64,000 nucleotides of DNA, from contig NC_026659.2 in assembly GCF_000004075.3 (NCBI RefSeq), positions 11,601,473 to 11,665,472 on the forward strand. Reading direction: 5' to 3'. The translations under genes and the position numbers were made by a program. This document shows positions 31,109-43,479 of this stretch, piece after piece. The notes under the pieces were generated by a model, which was not told the origin of the DNA, searched no databases, and was given only the letters and a program-made list of their open reading frames with translations. Every line of letters starts with the position of its first letter. The first letter of the stretch is position 1. The DNA is from Cucumis sativus (lineage: Eukaryota > Streptophyta > Magnoliopsida > Cucurbitales > Cucurbitaceae).

Positions 31109-34100
31109 CAGTGTTTTTAAAGGCTCAAGGCGCACTAAGGCGCATTGGTCCTCTGGAGCCTAGGCGCAAGGCGCAAAAAAAAGCGCGAGCTTTTTTTCAT
31201 AAGGCGCACTATATATAAAAAGAGAAGAAAATATATATATACACACATATAGCAGAGCAACAATGTATAAAATATAGGTACCCAATATAAGTAGCCTAAA
31301 CAACAAAACACAACAAAAACTGCCAAGTATTCAACAAGTCAATAATCAAAATAAAAGTTCATCCCTAAAGATCAAACTCATCATCACTAAATTGATCCTC
31401 GTCTTCATTCAATCCTTCGTTAGACTTATAGCCATCAGTATCTTCTTCTTCCAAATCGAAGTCATCTAAATTTACTTGTTTCCGTTGCGTGGTAGACGAG
31501 GATGAACATGAAACAATAGTCTTTGGTTTAGATGTACTAGCTCTAGAATAGAATGATGGTTCTTTTGCTCCGACAGCTCTAGAAACATCACCCCACGTTA
31601 AAGAATCATCATCGTTAACTACCAACTCATCATCCTCCTCAAAATCGTCATCCAATCTTCCAATCAACCACTCATTACTATCATCAATATCTTTCAAGGA
31701 GATGGGGTCGACAATATCTCGTAGGTTGTATCGACGTTTTAGTGCTCTGTTGTATTTGATGAACACTAGATCATTCAAACGACTTTGAGCAAGCCTATTT
31801 CGTTCTTGCTATGAAGCTGAAAAATTAGAAAGTTTCATTGTCAGTGAATCAACAAATTTTGATTATCATTCTCAATGTACTTAAGGAGAGGAAAGGTAAC
31901 CTGTTCAAACACACTCCAACTACGCTTGCATCCAGAAGCACTACAAGTAAGACCTAAAATTCTCACAGCAAACTTTTGCAAGTTTGGAGTTGATTGTCCA
32001 AAATTATCCCACCATTCCACTATAGGCACAAACAAAAAAATATATATATTAATAGAAGAGCTTGTTGCTAGTATCGTTGAGTAATCGTTCAGCTCTCTTA
32101 TACTTGCTTAGTTCTGCAAGTATTTTGTCTTGTACTTCCAATGAAGCAACCATTTTCGTTATGCATGAGTAGAGTCCATTAACTATTTCATCATCCTCCT
32201 GGATGTTAGGATTCGAATAATAGAATGACGGGTTTAAATAATACCCCGCTGCATGCAGAGGACGATGCAGCTGAAGCTCCCATCTTTTATCAATTATGGT
32301 GAAAATGTCTTTGTATTTTTCTTCATTATTATTAAAGGATTTAGCAATAGCTTCCTTAGCTCTATCCATGGCCTCATAAATATATCCCATAGGTGGCTTC
32401 TTCTCGCCATCAACCAATCTAAGAACTCGGACTAGTGGGCCAGATACTTTAAGAGCGAAAACAATTGTAGTCCAAAAACTAGCCAACAAAATAGTCTGAA
32501 CTACTCGTTTCCTTTGTTGCTCCTTACTCCATTTGTTGTCCTTCCATTCATCTGAAGTAAACATCTTCCTCAGATTATTCTTTTGACGGTGTATACTCGA
32601 TAATGTAATGCAAGCAGTAGCAAAACGAGTCTTAGCTGGTCTAACTAACTCCTTTTGGTTAGTAAAATGTCGCACCATGTTTAACAATCCAGGACGAACG
32701 TATATGAAATTGCTTGATCTCTATGCCTCTTTTCAATGCTTTGCGAATATTCGAGATCTTGTATATATCCTCCAACATCAAATCTAAGCAATGAGCGGCA
32801 CACGGAGACCATATTAACTGTGGTCGTTTTGCTTCTAACAATCTCCCTATTAACAAAGAAAATAAGTACACATTTAACGTAGAACTCAACTAAATCTAAT
32901 AAATTAAAGTTATAACTTGTAAGTAGTCTACATTTGCTGAGGCACTATCGGTAACTACTTGTACAACATTCGCTTCTCCAATTTGGTCTACAAAATTATC
33001 AAGTAACTCGAACATCTTCTTTCCATCTTTCACATAAAATGAAGCATCGATGGACTCAATAAACATGGTGCCTTTAGGACTATTAACTAAAAAGTTAATT
33101 AATGTCCTATTTCTTCTATCGGTCCATCCATCAGCCATAACAGTGCATCCAACCTTGGCCCACTCTACCTTATGGTTACTCATCAACTCATTTGTTGCTT
33201 CTAATTCCTTCTTCAAACATGGAACTCTTAACTCATGATAAGATGGTGGTTTCAATCCAGGACCGAATTGCCCAATTGACTCAATCATAGGGGCAAAACT
33301 TTCATATGTGCAAGCATTCAGAGGCACTCCTGCATCATAAAACCATCGAGCAATTCTTTGGATGGTGTGCTCTCTCATTTCCTTCTTGTATGTCGCATTC
33401 AATGAAGTTTGTTTTCCTTTGTCCTTTCTATTTTGAACCACAGTTTCTGGGTTAGGAGTAAAAAATGCATCCATTGGACCCTTTTGCCTTGGCTTCTTCA
33501 AGCTCGGGCCCCTTGGTGTTGCTTTGTTGTTTACACTAACACTCACTTCATCTTTATCCTCAATATCGTAATCTTCTACATCAATGTCCACAATCAGATT
33601 TCTTTGTTCTTTAATCTCTTTTTTCTTGGACATGTACTCTTTAATTTCTTCCTTCACGTGATCCGGACATTTTGTACAGGCGGTGACATTTCTATAACCA
33701 CCAACGAGGTGTTGTTTCATTCTATATACCCCTCCTTTTGTTACTTTCGAACAAAATCCACAGACAAACGTATTTATATCTTGGTCATTTTGCAATTGAC
33801 CATATTTCCATGTCGGATCTTTTCTCGAACTTTCATCAACCATCTATGATCTAAGTTATATATAAAAAAAAAATAGAAACTATTTAAAACAGCAACTGTT
33901 ATTATAAAAAAAAAAAAAACAGAAGCTATCTATGGATGGGATGAAGTTGTTATAAATGGAGATTAGAGGGAGTGTGTTGTGAGATGGATGGGATGAAGGT
34001 TGAGTTTGATGGGTTATCAAAGGAAGTTGAAGTCGAGAAGTATAAGAAGAAGAAGATGTAGACTTTAGAGAGTTTTTTCTAAACTCAATGGGTATACCAT

Positions 34101-34724
34101 GCTATGAAAACAGAAAACAATGGAGTTTGATGTTCTTGTCAAAGAGTTACAGAAGAAGGAGAAAGCAATGCAGATGTTAACTGAACGATTGAGATACTCA
34201 CCCGTGATAAAGCTGAGATGGAGGAGGAGCGAAAACTGAAGCACTAGCACTGTAGCACAGAATATTATTGTCTTCTTTTTTCCTCTGTTTTTGCACCAAA
34301 AAACAGAGTAATGGCAGCCGCAGCACCCGTTTTGTGTGAAGAAGAAGGGTGGCCGAAACGGAAGGGTGGAAAAGGAAGCAAAAAGTTTTTGAAGTAGAAG
34401 TAGAACGGAAGACGAAGCACTGAAGAAGTAGATGAAGAGTCATGTTGAAGAAACTTCACGCGCGAAAGGAGAAGGGTTTTTTCTTCACGTTTACGTAATA
34501 GGTTTAAAAAACCTAGATAATAATAGTTTTTTATAATTAAAGCTCAGCCCATAACTTATAAAAAAAAGCCCACGCCTAATTCGACTTGCGCCTAGGCACG
34601 CCTCAAGGGAGGCGCGCGCCTAATATAGGCCTTTTATAATTCGCTGCGCCTCCTCACAAATAAGCCCCAAGTGGGCGCCTTGAGCCTAGGCGGCGCGCGC
34701 CTTAGGGCGCTTTTTAAAACACTG
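31109..34724 (-). mobile_element. hAT transposon with broken transposase
   Basis: A 3616-bp element has short terminal inverted repeats (CAGTGTTTTTAAAG left; CAGTGTTTTAAAAAG read inward from the right) and an 8-bp duplication tttcaata. The subterminal 60-130 bases at both ends are packed with GGCGC and CCTAGGCG motifs, far GC-richer than the surroundings. The transposase gene runs on the minus strand. The termini look competent for mobilisation in trans, but its own transposase is damaged. Confidence 0.93.
31365..33843 (-). pseudogene. hAT transposase (BED, DUF659, hAT dimerisation)
   Basis: ATG 33843 opens a BED-type zinc finger (FVCGFC...MKQHL...ACTKC, residues about 27-61). A DUF659-like segment with a GCTVMADGWTD motif and a VVTDSASAN motif follows. 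The next exon gives the LLEAKRPQLIWSPCAAHCLDL motif (about 32840-32780). The C-terminal dimerisation region is at about 32015-31900 (EWWDNFGQSTPNLQKFAV, SGCKRSWSVFEQ), and the tail ends at 31365. Intron donors are visible near 32931 and 31901. Two frame breaks are seen: one extra base near 32705 (before NFIYVRPG) and one missing base near 31805 (within HSKK-RNRLAQ). So the gene is a pseudogene, though little diverged otherwise. Confidence 0.88.
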
Positions 34725-34732
34725 TTTCAATA
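34725..34732 (+). repeat. hAT target site duplication, right
   Basis: tttcaata, identical to 31101-31108. Confidence 0.93.
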
Positions 34733-37306
34733 TATTATTTTTGTTGCGATCAATAAGAATAATTAAGCTAGAAGGACGAAGGAGACGTTATTTGCTTAAT
34801 ACTCATTTCAGTAATCATAATTGATTTACTAGGTTTAACTAAATTTACATATGTATATATGTATATATGTAACTAAATTTACATAAATATATATGTTACA
34901 TATGTATTTATGTTGTAGATGGAATTGAAGTTGTTGAATAAATAATATATATCTTGGAATCTGGCATTTTGTCTGAGTATTGTCCTTGTTTGTACTCTTT
35001 TATTTGATGTATTACATTTCCTTCAATAATTAAGGTCGTTAAGGATGACTATTAGGGATAGAACTTTGCTTCCCTGTTTGTTTCTCATTTTAGAATTTGA
35101 TCCCTTTAATTTAGGATTCGGTCCTTTTAAGTTTTTTGGTTCCATCAAGTTGGGATATAATTTTGATATTAAGATTCAATTTCTTGGCTTTTGAAGGCTT
35201 CATACTCTCTATATTGTCTTGGCTTAGAGCCTTATGAGGTGAGAATTCTTTCATTTTTGAGCTAATACGAGTTACAGAGGTGAATTTTTTTCACCATTGT
35301 TTGAGGTTTTGATATTGAATTGTTGATTTGTGCAGTTCATTGCTCAAGCTGGCTTTTTTTAGGAACCCTTCTCATCATTTTCTTAGATGTATCAATTCAG
35401 ACTTTGATAAAGTGAAGGTCACTTTTAAAGGTTCTATGAAATTATGGGTATAATTTTTTTTAAATGAAGATTCTATGGGTTGAATATGATAGTAAATTGT
35501 GTTTTTCATAATTAAAGTTGCTTAGATAAACAAGGACAGCCAAGTTGAGGCCAAATCATATATTTCTTTGTCTCTAAAACTGTGTGCTCATTTAGTATAT
35601 AGGAAGATTTAATCATTTAATATCCCCTACTTTGTTCAAGCTTGATTGCTAAGTAAGGACAATCAAAATCCTTTTACTGAAAGTTAATTGCTAATTTCTA
35701 ATCCATTTGCGTTATTTAGTTTGAATCTAGTGATAATCCTTTGGAGAGAATCACCACACCTGAAGTAATGCGAACTCTTATCTGACTTCTCTATAGCATT
35801 AGCTCAAAATTTTATATTACTTCTCCTAATAATTATGGTATTTGGTTATATATATGATTAGTAAATTATATATATATATATTATGAAATAAACAAGAACA
35901 AATTAAAGATGGATTTTGTTGTTTTAAACATTTGGTGGTGATGGAATATGCTTCTTATGGAGAACTTTTTTAAAGAATTTGCAAATGGGACCATTTTACA
36001 GAAGATGAGGTATGGTCTAGTAGTTTAAAGCTCATTGTTGCAAATGATGATGCAATCTGGAAACCATTTTTACCTTTTACATTCATTGCTTTTTCCTTAT
36101 TTTCTTTCTTGCTCTTAAGTTTGTTTACCTAGAAAATTATAAGTGTGTATCTAATGTTTGTATGTTCTTGTTAGATTGATAATGTTGAAAAACTAGCAAA
36201 TGAGTCTACTTTGCGAGGGTTATGACCATTGGCATATGGCCATTTTACATATCAAGCAAATTGGAACATCCTTGTTTTGGATCATCTGTTTCTTTCGGTA
36301 CATTTTTAAGTTGGTGGGTAGTAGTAATTGGGCATTTCTAGTTAAGTAATGATTGGTTGAACTTGATTATTACCATAGAAAAGTAGCAAAAGAGTACTCT
36401 TTGTGAGGAATTTATTTGTAAGTTTCTTAACAAGTTTGCATTGTGCAATAAGGCAACTATTTGGGAAAAGGGATTATTCTAATGTTCAAGTTAAATGCAT
36501 AGCATTGCTCGTGAAAATATATCATAACCATCAAATTGCATTGGTCTTTTTTAGCTTACCTAAGAATTATTATGTGGTATAAGTCCGTTGTCTGATCCCC
36601 AATTGATTGTTCCCTGATTATGTTTCAAAGGTTTTGGAGAACCATCTCCACAATTATTCCATAGAGGATGACTACTCATTTAATACGACTACTAACCAAT
36701 ATTAAGCAAGTATGATTTATGTTCATAGAAACTCTCTGTTTGTGTATTCAGCGAGTGATTATGGATCTATCATTGTTAAGTTAAAGCTTCCATTTAAATT
36801 ATCTTTTTTTGGGTTGTTATTGTTGAGGTTAATTTCCTGAGATCATACTAAGATTTATAAGTTGGGATGAAGCTCCTCATGTTCTGGCTCAAAAGGTTTT
36901 TTAATTTTCTCTTGAATTGAGAGAAGGTTGTCATTTTCTTTTTCTCACCTCATTTGTTTGTCTTATTGATTGTTTCAATAGACTTTATGTTGCTTTATCT
37001 CCCTCATTTTGGCAAGTGTTTCATGCTTCCAAGACTTGTAGGAATTTTTGTTATGAACACTACTTTTGCCCAAATGTAACTTCTTGATGTAACTTAATAT
37101 GAAACTATCAAAGTTTCTTGACATATATTTCTTGTAGTGTTTCATGCTCAAAGTATTTATGAAACTATTGTAGTGTTTCTTGATATATATTTCTTGTAAC
37201 TTCATGATATAAGAGTTGATTTGTTCTGCTGCAATCTTCATGAAGAAATTATCATAAGATGGTTGATTTGAAACAATTCTTACAAATATTATCAATAACT
37301 TGGTAG
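34733..37306. other. Intron-like or intergenic sequence upstream of the fimbrin exons
   Basis: T-rich sequence in long runs, of the kind seen in plant introns. No further fimbrin exon was recognised by eye. No other ORF is supported. Confidence 0.35.
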
Positions 37307-38168
37307 GAAGTGGAAGAACTCATATGGCTAGCACTAGAGAAAGTCTTACTCAAATGGATGAATTTTCATCTATTAAAAGCTGACTATGAGAAACAAGTTA
37401 CAAACTTTTCATCAACTGTGAAGGTTAACCCACTTATTGTATATATTACACATAATACTTTATAGTTGATTCACGCTTTAGTAGTTATGAATAGATTCTT
37501 GATTATAAATGTTATGTTCCTTTCAGTACCTTTACATTTCATTTCTGAATGGATTCTAGATGTTTGGTCATTTGGACATAGTTAGATATGTTCTCTTTTT
37601 CAATCATGAAATTAATTGTCTTAGTTAGATCCATTATTTTTGTCTTTTTTTCTCTAGCTTCCATGTGAAGTGAGACCTCTTTGAGCATGGTTTACCAATT
37701 TTCTAACTTCTGTCAATACTTGATTTTGATAATGGCTTTTATGGAGAAAAATGTATAGTGTGTAAATTATATTCTATGTGGTTGACTCATTTCAGGACTT
37801 AAAACTGGAATTCATAATTTTGTGTAACCACAATGAAATCTCTGTTAGAGCCCTCACATTAACAAGAGAAATTAAACTCATTAAAATATTTTGAAAAAAT
37901 ATTTAGTGAGGTTGTGTTTTATATATTTGATTACAATCAAAAATTTTATTTGTAGGATGGAGAGGCATATGCTTATCTACTCAAATGCTCCTGCATCAGA
38001 GTTCTCTGGTCCAGGGACTTTGAATGTTAAAGATCCTTCTGAAAGAGCTAATATGGTTCTGGAGCTTGTAGAAAAACTGGATTACAAAAGATATATTACT
38101 CCCAAGGACATTGTTGAGGGTTCACCAAATCTTAATTTTGCATTTGTTGTCCAAATTTTTCAACACAG
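37307..38168 (+). pseudogene. Fimbrin gene fragment (two exons of an actin-binding CH domain)
   Basis: Exon A (37307-37423, 39 codons) reads EVEEL...[15 protein letters not shown] and matches the start of the third calponin-homology domain of plant fimbrins, which cross-link actin filaments in the cytoplasm. Exon B (37956-38168) continues DGEAYAYLLN...SERANMVLE...KRYITPKDIVEGSPNLNF...VQIFQHR. Both exons have good AG/GT borders. Exon B has one extra A near 37983-37985: its 213 bases should be 212 for the expected phase, and the reading frame shifts there. A complete fimbrin has about 650-700 residues, and neither the exons before nor those after were found. It is a gene fragment or pseudogene, possibly captured by a transposon whose end lies at about 40039. 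Confidence 0.82.
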
Positions 38169-39479
38169 GTGAGAAACGCCATTTTCTCCATCATATTTGT
38201 TTCATACAAAACCATTCCTAGTAATATTAAAATGCTTAATAAACAATGCTTGACCACTTGCTCTAAATGTATATACCTCTCAACGTGGATGTGCCTTTCT
38301 TCTCTCATTCTAAAACTGTTATTTCATTTCTTAATATTTTAGGTAAACATGTGGATAGTTTCTTGGGAACGTAGAACTTTGAGTATCTTTTAATGACTTT
38401 GGGCCCAAAGTCATTAAAAGGGTTTAGGGTCATTTTCTCTTGTACTTTGTTATTGAAAATTGAATATGTTTGTTTTGATGGATGATCTACTTCATAATTT
38501 TAGTCATTTAATGTCAGATTTGTGATTTTATTAGAGAGCATTGTTTTCTAATAGACCGCATTATTTGTGTGGGTCCTCTAAATAATGAAAATGATCTCCA
38601 AATTAGACTAATCAAATATTTGTAAGTAACTTAAGCTTATGAATTTTCTTTATATTTTTTTTTTCTTTTGAAGCCAAACTTAATCAAACTTAATATTTTG
38701 TGTTCTAGCAGTTGGATGAACTAAGATCTGAATTTAGGTGCAAAGTTAATGCATTTACTAAATTTATTTTTTAGAAGATAAGGCTGCATGTTGGAGCAAT
38801 TGTTATTACATGTGGAGTTTTGGTCGATATTGCAGTCTTACTTTCATGCTCTAAACCATGGTGCAATTGCTACGATAACCTCTTCTTGGCAGGTTGGTAT
38901 ATCTTATTGAACATTTGTTGTCTCAGGAAACACATATTTTGTGAAATTATGTTTTAAGATACTTTTTGTAGAAGCGTATTAGGATTTATTCTCATTTATG
39001 AATTTGAATGTTTAGATATGTGGAAGCTTTGATTTTGTTTTTGTTTATCACTTATAAGCTTTGTCATTGAAGGGCATGATGGTGAACATTCATAAAATCC
39101 TTAAGTCGTGGATGTAGTTGAAATCTCTCCAAAGAAAAATTCAAAGCAAGAGAATGTAGCTTCGACTTGAATCCATGATGAAGGAAAAGAATTGTACGAA
39201 AGTATCGTTGGAACATACTTTTGATGATTATATCAAACATTTTCAATGAATATAGTGCTTTATTTCTTTTGTAGGTTAAAAATTTGAAGATTTTCATTAT
39301 AATTATTATTGTAGATTTTGTTTAAATGTGAATTACATATTTCTTTCACCTAGGCAAACAACTTCTATGAATATGTATATGGTTATAATTTGATTTTACA
39401 ATATTATTTGTAAAACAAATTGTAAAATAAAAGAAGTCCATTAACATTAAAATACATCCTTATTACAATGAATGATGCT
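38169..39479. other. Intron-like or intergenic sequence after the fimbrin exons
   Basis: The next fimbrin exon (NGLS... onward) is not seen. Splice-like borders occur around 38708 and 38893, but the sequence between gives no product I can name. Confidence 0.3.
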
Positions 39480-40039
39480 AATAAAAACAAGAGACTTTCA
39501 ATAATGTATCTAAAATAGTTACAAAAACATCTTTTATAACGTTTTTTTGATTCCTATAAAAAAACTTTTATAGTACTTTTTAAATTATAACGGAGTGTTT
39601 CTATAACATTGAATTAAAGCTATCATATATTAATTTTCTGTGGTGCTATTAATTGCTCTACAAAAATGCTATGAAAAAAGTTGAATATTTTCAATAACAT
39701 TGACTTACGACAGCATGTACAAAATGCTACAAAAACAATTTTATAGCGTTTTCTTAATATAATTAAAAATGCTATTGAAAAGTTTTGATAGCGCTTTTTC
39801 ATCCCAAAAAAATGCTACCAAACCCTTTTAATAGCGTTTTCTTTCACGCTATGAAAAGTCTTTATAGCAACAAATATGCTTTATCACAACAAACTTTTTA
39901 TAACATTTTTATAGCATTGTAAAAACGCTGTGGAAAAATTATAGACTTTCAATAACATGGACTAGACAACATTTTGAAAACGCTATCAACAGTCTACGAT
40001 AACATTTTTTATGCTAACGTAACTAAAATTTCCTTAGTG
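39480..40039 (-). repeat. CACTA-like subterminal repeat and terminus
   Basis: At least ten short repeats of a (t)tatagcgttttt / aaaaatgctat motif occur in both orientations. The block stops sharply at ...CCTTAGTG (40039), after which LTR sequence begins. Read inward from the end it starts CACTAAGG, as CACTA ends do. No matching left end with a CACTA start and 3-bp duplication was found, so the element is truncated or the call is wrong. Confidence 0.45.
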
Positions 40040-41149
40040 TTTAAATAAGGTTTCTAAAACGAAAATATTGAAAAACTGGTACATAGGTGCGGAAGCAAAA
40101 CTGAGTCCCCATATTGCATCTAACAGACACTTCCACTAAGTCGCCAGCTTTTCAGATCCTCTACCTTTTGCTTGAAGTATTAAACATAGAAAAGAGTAAG
40201 TATATAAAATATACCTAGTAAGGGACCCACTATTAGTTCGCTAAGTGATCTGTTAACTTTTCGTTAGAAACATAATAATAGTGTAGTGTGTTCAATGGAG
40301 CATACTAAGGCGATTGACATTGTAAAAAACACCCCGAATCGTGTGAGCAATCCTGTGAACACCCCTAGTTGTGCGAGTGATCGTCGATATACACGAAGTG
40401 AGATAGTACAAACACCCCTAATCATGCAAGTGACCCATATGAATACCCCTAGTTGTGTGAGTGATCGTAGGTACACACTTCTAAACATGTCTATGATATG
40501 TAGCTACACCCCTAATCATGTGAGTGGTCCCTTCAGAACATTCCTAGTTGTGCAACTGACCCCGTATACACAATACAACTATCCCCTAACCATGTGCGAG
40601 TGATCGTAGATACACACTGAGTGTGACCATACAAACAACCCTAATCATGAGAGTGACCCATAGGAATACCCTTAGTCGTGCGAGTGATCTTAGATACACA
40701 CTTCTAAACATGTCTATGATACGTAGCTATATCCCTAATCATGCGAGTGGTCCCTTTAGAACATCCCTAGTTGTGCGAGTGACCCCGTATCACAGTACAA
40801 CTATCACCTAACCGTTCATTTGATTCGTAGGAACACCCCTAAATCGTGTGAGTGGTCTCGTAGAAACACCCTTAGTCGTGCGCATGACCCCATAGATAGT
40901 ATCACAAACAGGTGTAGTCAAAGATCAACAGATAAAGTTAACAGACACACCACAATCCAAAGCATGTTGCATATCATAAATATCACATCCTTATCATGTG
41001 ATTAATATATCATGCGTCATAACATATCAGTCATCAACATCAACACATTATGCATCTTAGCTACATCAATGCATAAGGAAAAATACATGCAAGCTCTTAA
41101 TTTTATGTTTGAAGGTCCAGTAGTAGAATCTCTTACCTGAGAAATTAGC
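40040..41149 (-). mobile_element. Gypsy LTR (family 1, copy 3) with minisatellite
   Basis: An inverted copy of the family-1 LTR: the agtatataaaatatacctagtaagggaccc and gttaactttt blocks match copies 1 and 2 in reverse. From about 40320 to 40900 it contains an irregular 30-60-base minisatellite around cgtgcgagtgatcgtaga and acacccctaatc units. The three ORFs here are repeat artefacts. Confidence 0.6.
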
Positions 41150-42063
41150 TAACAAATAATCCCTAGCTGACAGTAAAAATTCTCTAATGAATTCAATCCT
41201 TAGTTATGTTACGTTCTTTGCTGCAAATGAAACCACAATTCCACCTAAATTTGGAGGTTGAAAAATTCTCTTAACCTTGATGGAAAAATTCATCACTGAG
41301 GTTGATGAGAACAAAATTTTAGCATAGGCCACCGTGTCGTGGGTTGCCTTCAATGGTAACATCAACCAGATTTCTTTAGTCATGGCTAAGGATTCATGTT
41401 TCTTTGCCAAAACATCAGACATGTTGGCAAGAATGTAGACACGAGCCTTTTCATTAACTTTTACCAACCAATCATATGCTTTCCAAATAGTTCGATTAGC
41501 ATTTGAGATTGGGGTTTGAGAAATCTTAAATCATCAATTAGAAGTATTGTATTCAATTGAGATTTCCATGCCGCATAATTATTGTTGTTAAGTTTCTCGG
41601 AAGCTAAAAGTTGAACTATAGAGCTATTCATGTTGAAAAGATGAACATATTCATTTAGAAACTAAGATTAAGTTTGCACTAGATATCTATAAACGAAATA
41701 GTCGATTTTATTCAACGGTGTTATAACCTAAAAGTGACTATTTCATGGTTACAGTCTTATGTAAACTCTTTACATAGGATGTCTCCACTTCCATGTCTAC
41801 ACATGAATAATTTAGAATCACATCGTTTGTACGAACTACAAACCAAACCGCATCCACAGTGTCCCTAGAATAAGGTGTCCAACCATATTCGTATACTATA
41901 GACTATTTAGGATATATATTTGAACTTGATCCACGTTTATGTCTCTACATAAAGTTTGAGTTTACTCAATAATAGCTTCGGGTCCTTAGTTTATTGACTT
42001 TAAGATTACAATATCAATAACGATTTTATTGAATAGAATATGATTACAAACCTACGAGTTTTA
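41150..42063 (-). mobile_element. Fossil Copia LTR and gag start
   Basis: Read on the minus strand, an LTR end region (42063 to about 41660) is followed by a gag-like start (about 41640 to 41200), with LLASEKLNNNNYAAW and NEKARVYILANMSDVLAKKH motifs of Copia gag. It is broken, with several interruptions, and pol is absent. The LTR part is related to the block at 3481-5467. Confidence 0.65.
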
Positions 42064-42850
42064 TTACATAAATTTCAACACCAACCTCAACTTTGCTTTA
42101 CCCAACTATCATAGAAACTCATATTTCTTGTTGTGTGATTTTGAAGATTTTTATTACCTTATGTCTTTGACCTTTGTTATAGCCTTATCTGTGTTTTCAA
42201 CAAAGGATATGTTCTTCAAGCATTGTTGGTGTGTAGAGTGAATTTTTCTTTTGAGAAATACCTTAGTGTGATGTGTGGTGTGTTGAACATCTTGTTATTG
42301 ACATCATTGATTCACTTGATTGAGACGATTTGTGAAAGTTAAGGGAGCTTAACATTGAAAAGTTATTTTAAGGAGTACCTCTGAGGGGAGCCTAAACAAA
42401 GAGACGCAAGGGTAAAGTATAAACCATATGATCTAGGGGGAGCTTAGGTTGAATTCTTTGTTCACACATCAAGTGGTTTATGGGGAGCCTAAACAATTAT
42501 CTTATAGTTGTGTAATACAAGATAGTTAATTCTTGATAAGTTATGTATTTGTGAACTCTTTTGAATTTCAGTAAATGATCTTTTCAGTCGAGCTTAAGAT
42601 TCTTTAGATGGAGGGGATTACACCAAACTGAGTTATCATCTTGATTGTGTTCTATCTTTTCTGGTTGCTTATGCTATTTACTTTGTGTTTGGAGCAAACA
42701 TAATTCTTCATGTTATAACATTGTGTTTTTCAGGTATCATAGCTCTTAGAAGCTTCAAATAAGTATTCGATCAATTAGAAAAAAATCTAACCCCAATTGT
42801 GAAGATTGAATTAGAAACGTGACAAACACTTTATAAAAAATGTATATAAA
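42064..42850 (+). other. Retroelement-like non-coding sequence
   Basis: Phrases such as gggagcctaaac and gattacaccaaactgagtt recur here. Similar ones (gggggagcctaa) occur at 55830-55990. They resemble the terminal non-coding part and LTR of Sirevirus-type Copia elements. Ends are not defined. Confidence 0.3.
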
Positions 42851-42959
42851 GGGTCAATCGATTTTAGACAATAAATGGGAAACACAGCAGGAGGACAAAT
42901 GTATATCAGCTATTATAATTTTGATTGAAGTGGAGGAATGTGAATTTGGGTTATGGATA

Positions 42960-43029
42960 CCTTGTTGAAAATTCAAAGAACCTTGGGGTATGCCGCCGCC
43001 TCACGTCTGGACCATTGCAATGAACTTTA

Positions 43030-43069
<40 letters not shown>

Positions 43070-43440
43070 GGAAACAACTTGGAACAAGTTAATTCTTATT
43101 TCCAAAAAGTATACGTGGGAGATAAGAATGATGACAAAAATATGAGTTAAAAGTCATAAGGTGATAAGAATGATTTTATTTTATTTTTTAAGTTTCACAT
43201 AATTTAGGAGGATTTAATTGGATGCTTGAAAATGTTAAAAATTGAGACATTGGTGTTTTGGATTCTTACTTTTTATTTTATGATTTCTAGAAACTAGTCT
43301 TATTCAACAATAAAATGATGGAAAGGGTTTTGGTGTAGATATTGATTTTGGATTGTAGTCTAACCAAATCAGCCTACGTATAAAATAATAAGCCATCCAC
43401 CATTTTGTAAAGCAATTTTTTTTCTTATTTTTAGAATCTG
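42960..43440 (+). repeat. Diverged duplicate of the inhibitor gene's upstream region
   Basis: Blocks in the same order match 60620-61000: gaacaagtta-tt-ttatttccaaaa, gtgggagataagaa, aactagtcttatt, gtataaaa-cattagccacccac. Because 60620-61000 lies 500-900 bases upstream of the intact potato-inhibitor-I gene, this is likely a relic of a duplicated inhibitor locus. No inhibitor coding sequence follows it. It includes an (AT)n microsatellite at 43033-43064. Confidence 0.6.
43033..43064 (+). repeat. (AT)n microsatellite
   Basis: An uninterrupted run of about 16 AT units. Confidence 0.95.
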
Positions 43441-43479
43441 ACAACTTGCCCTAGTTCCCATCTTGTTTTTAAATACGGT

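Noticed and set aside
40286-41005. Three consecutive + strand ORFs of 60-105 codons
   Set aside because: They are translations of the minisatellite inside an LTR.
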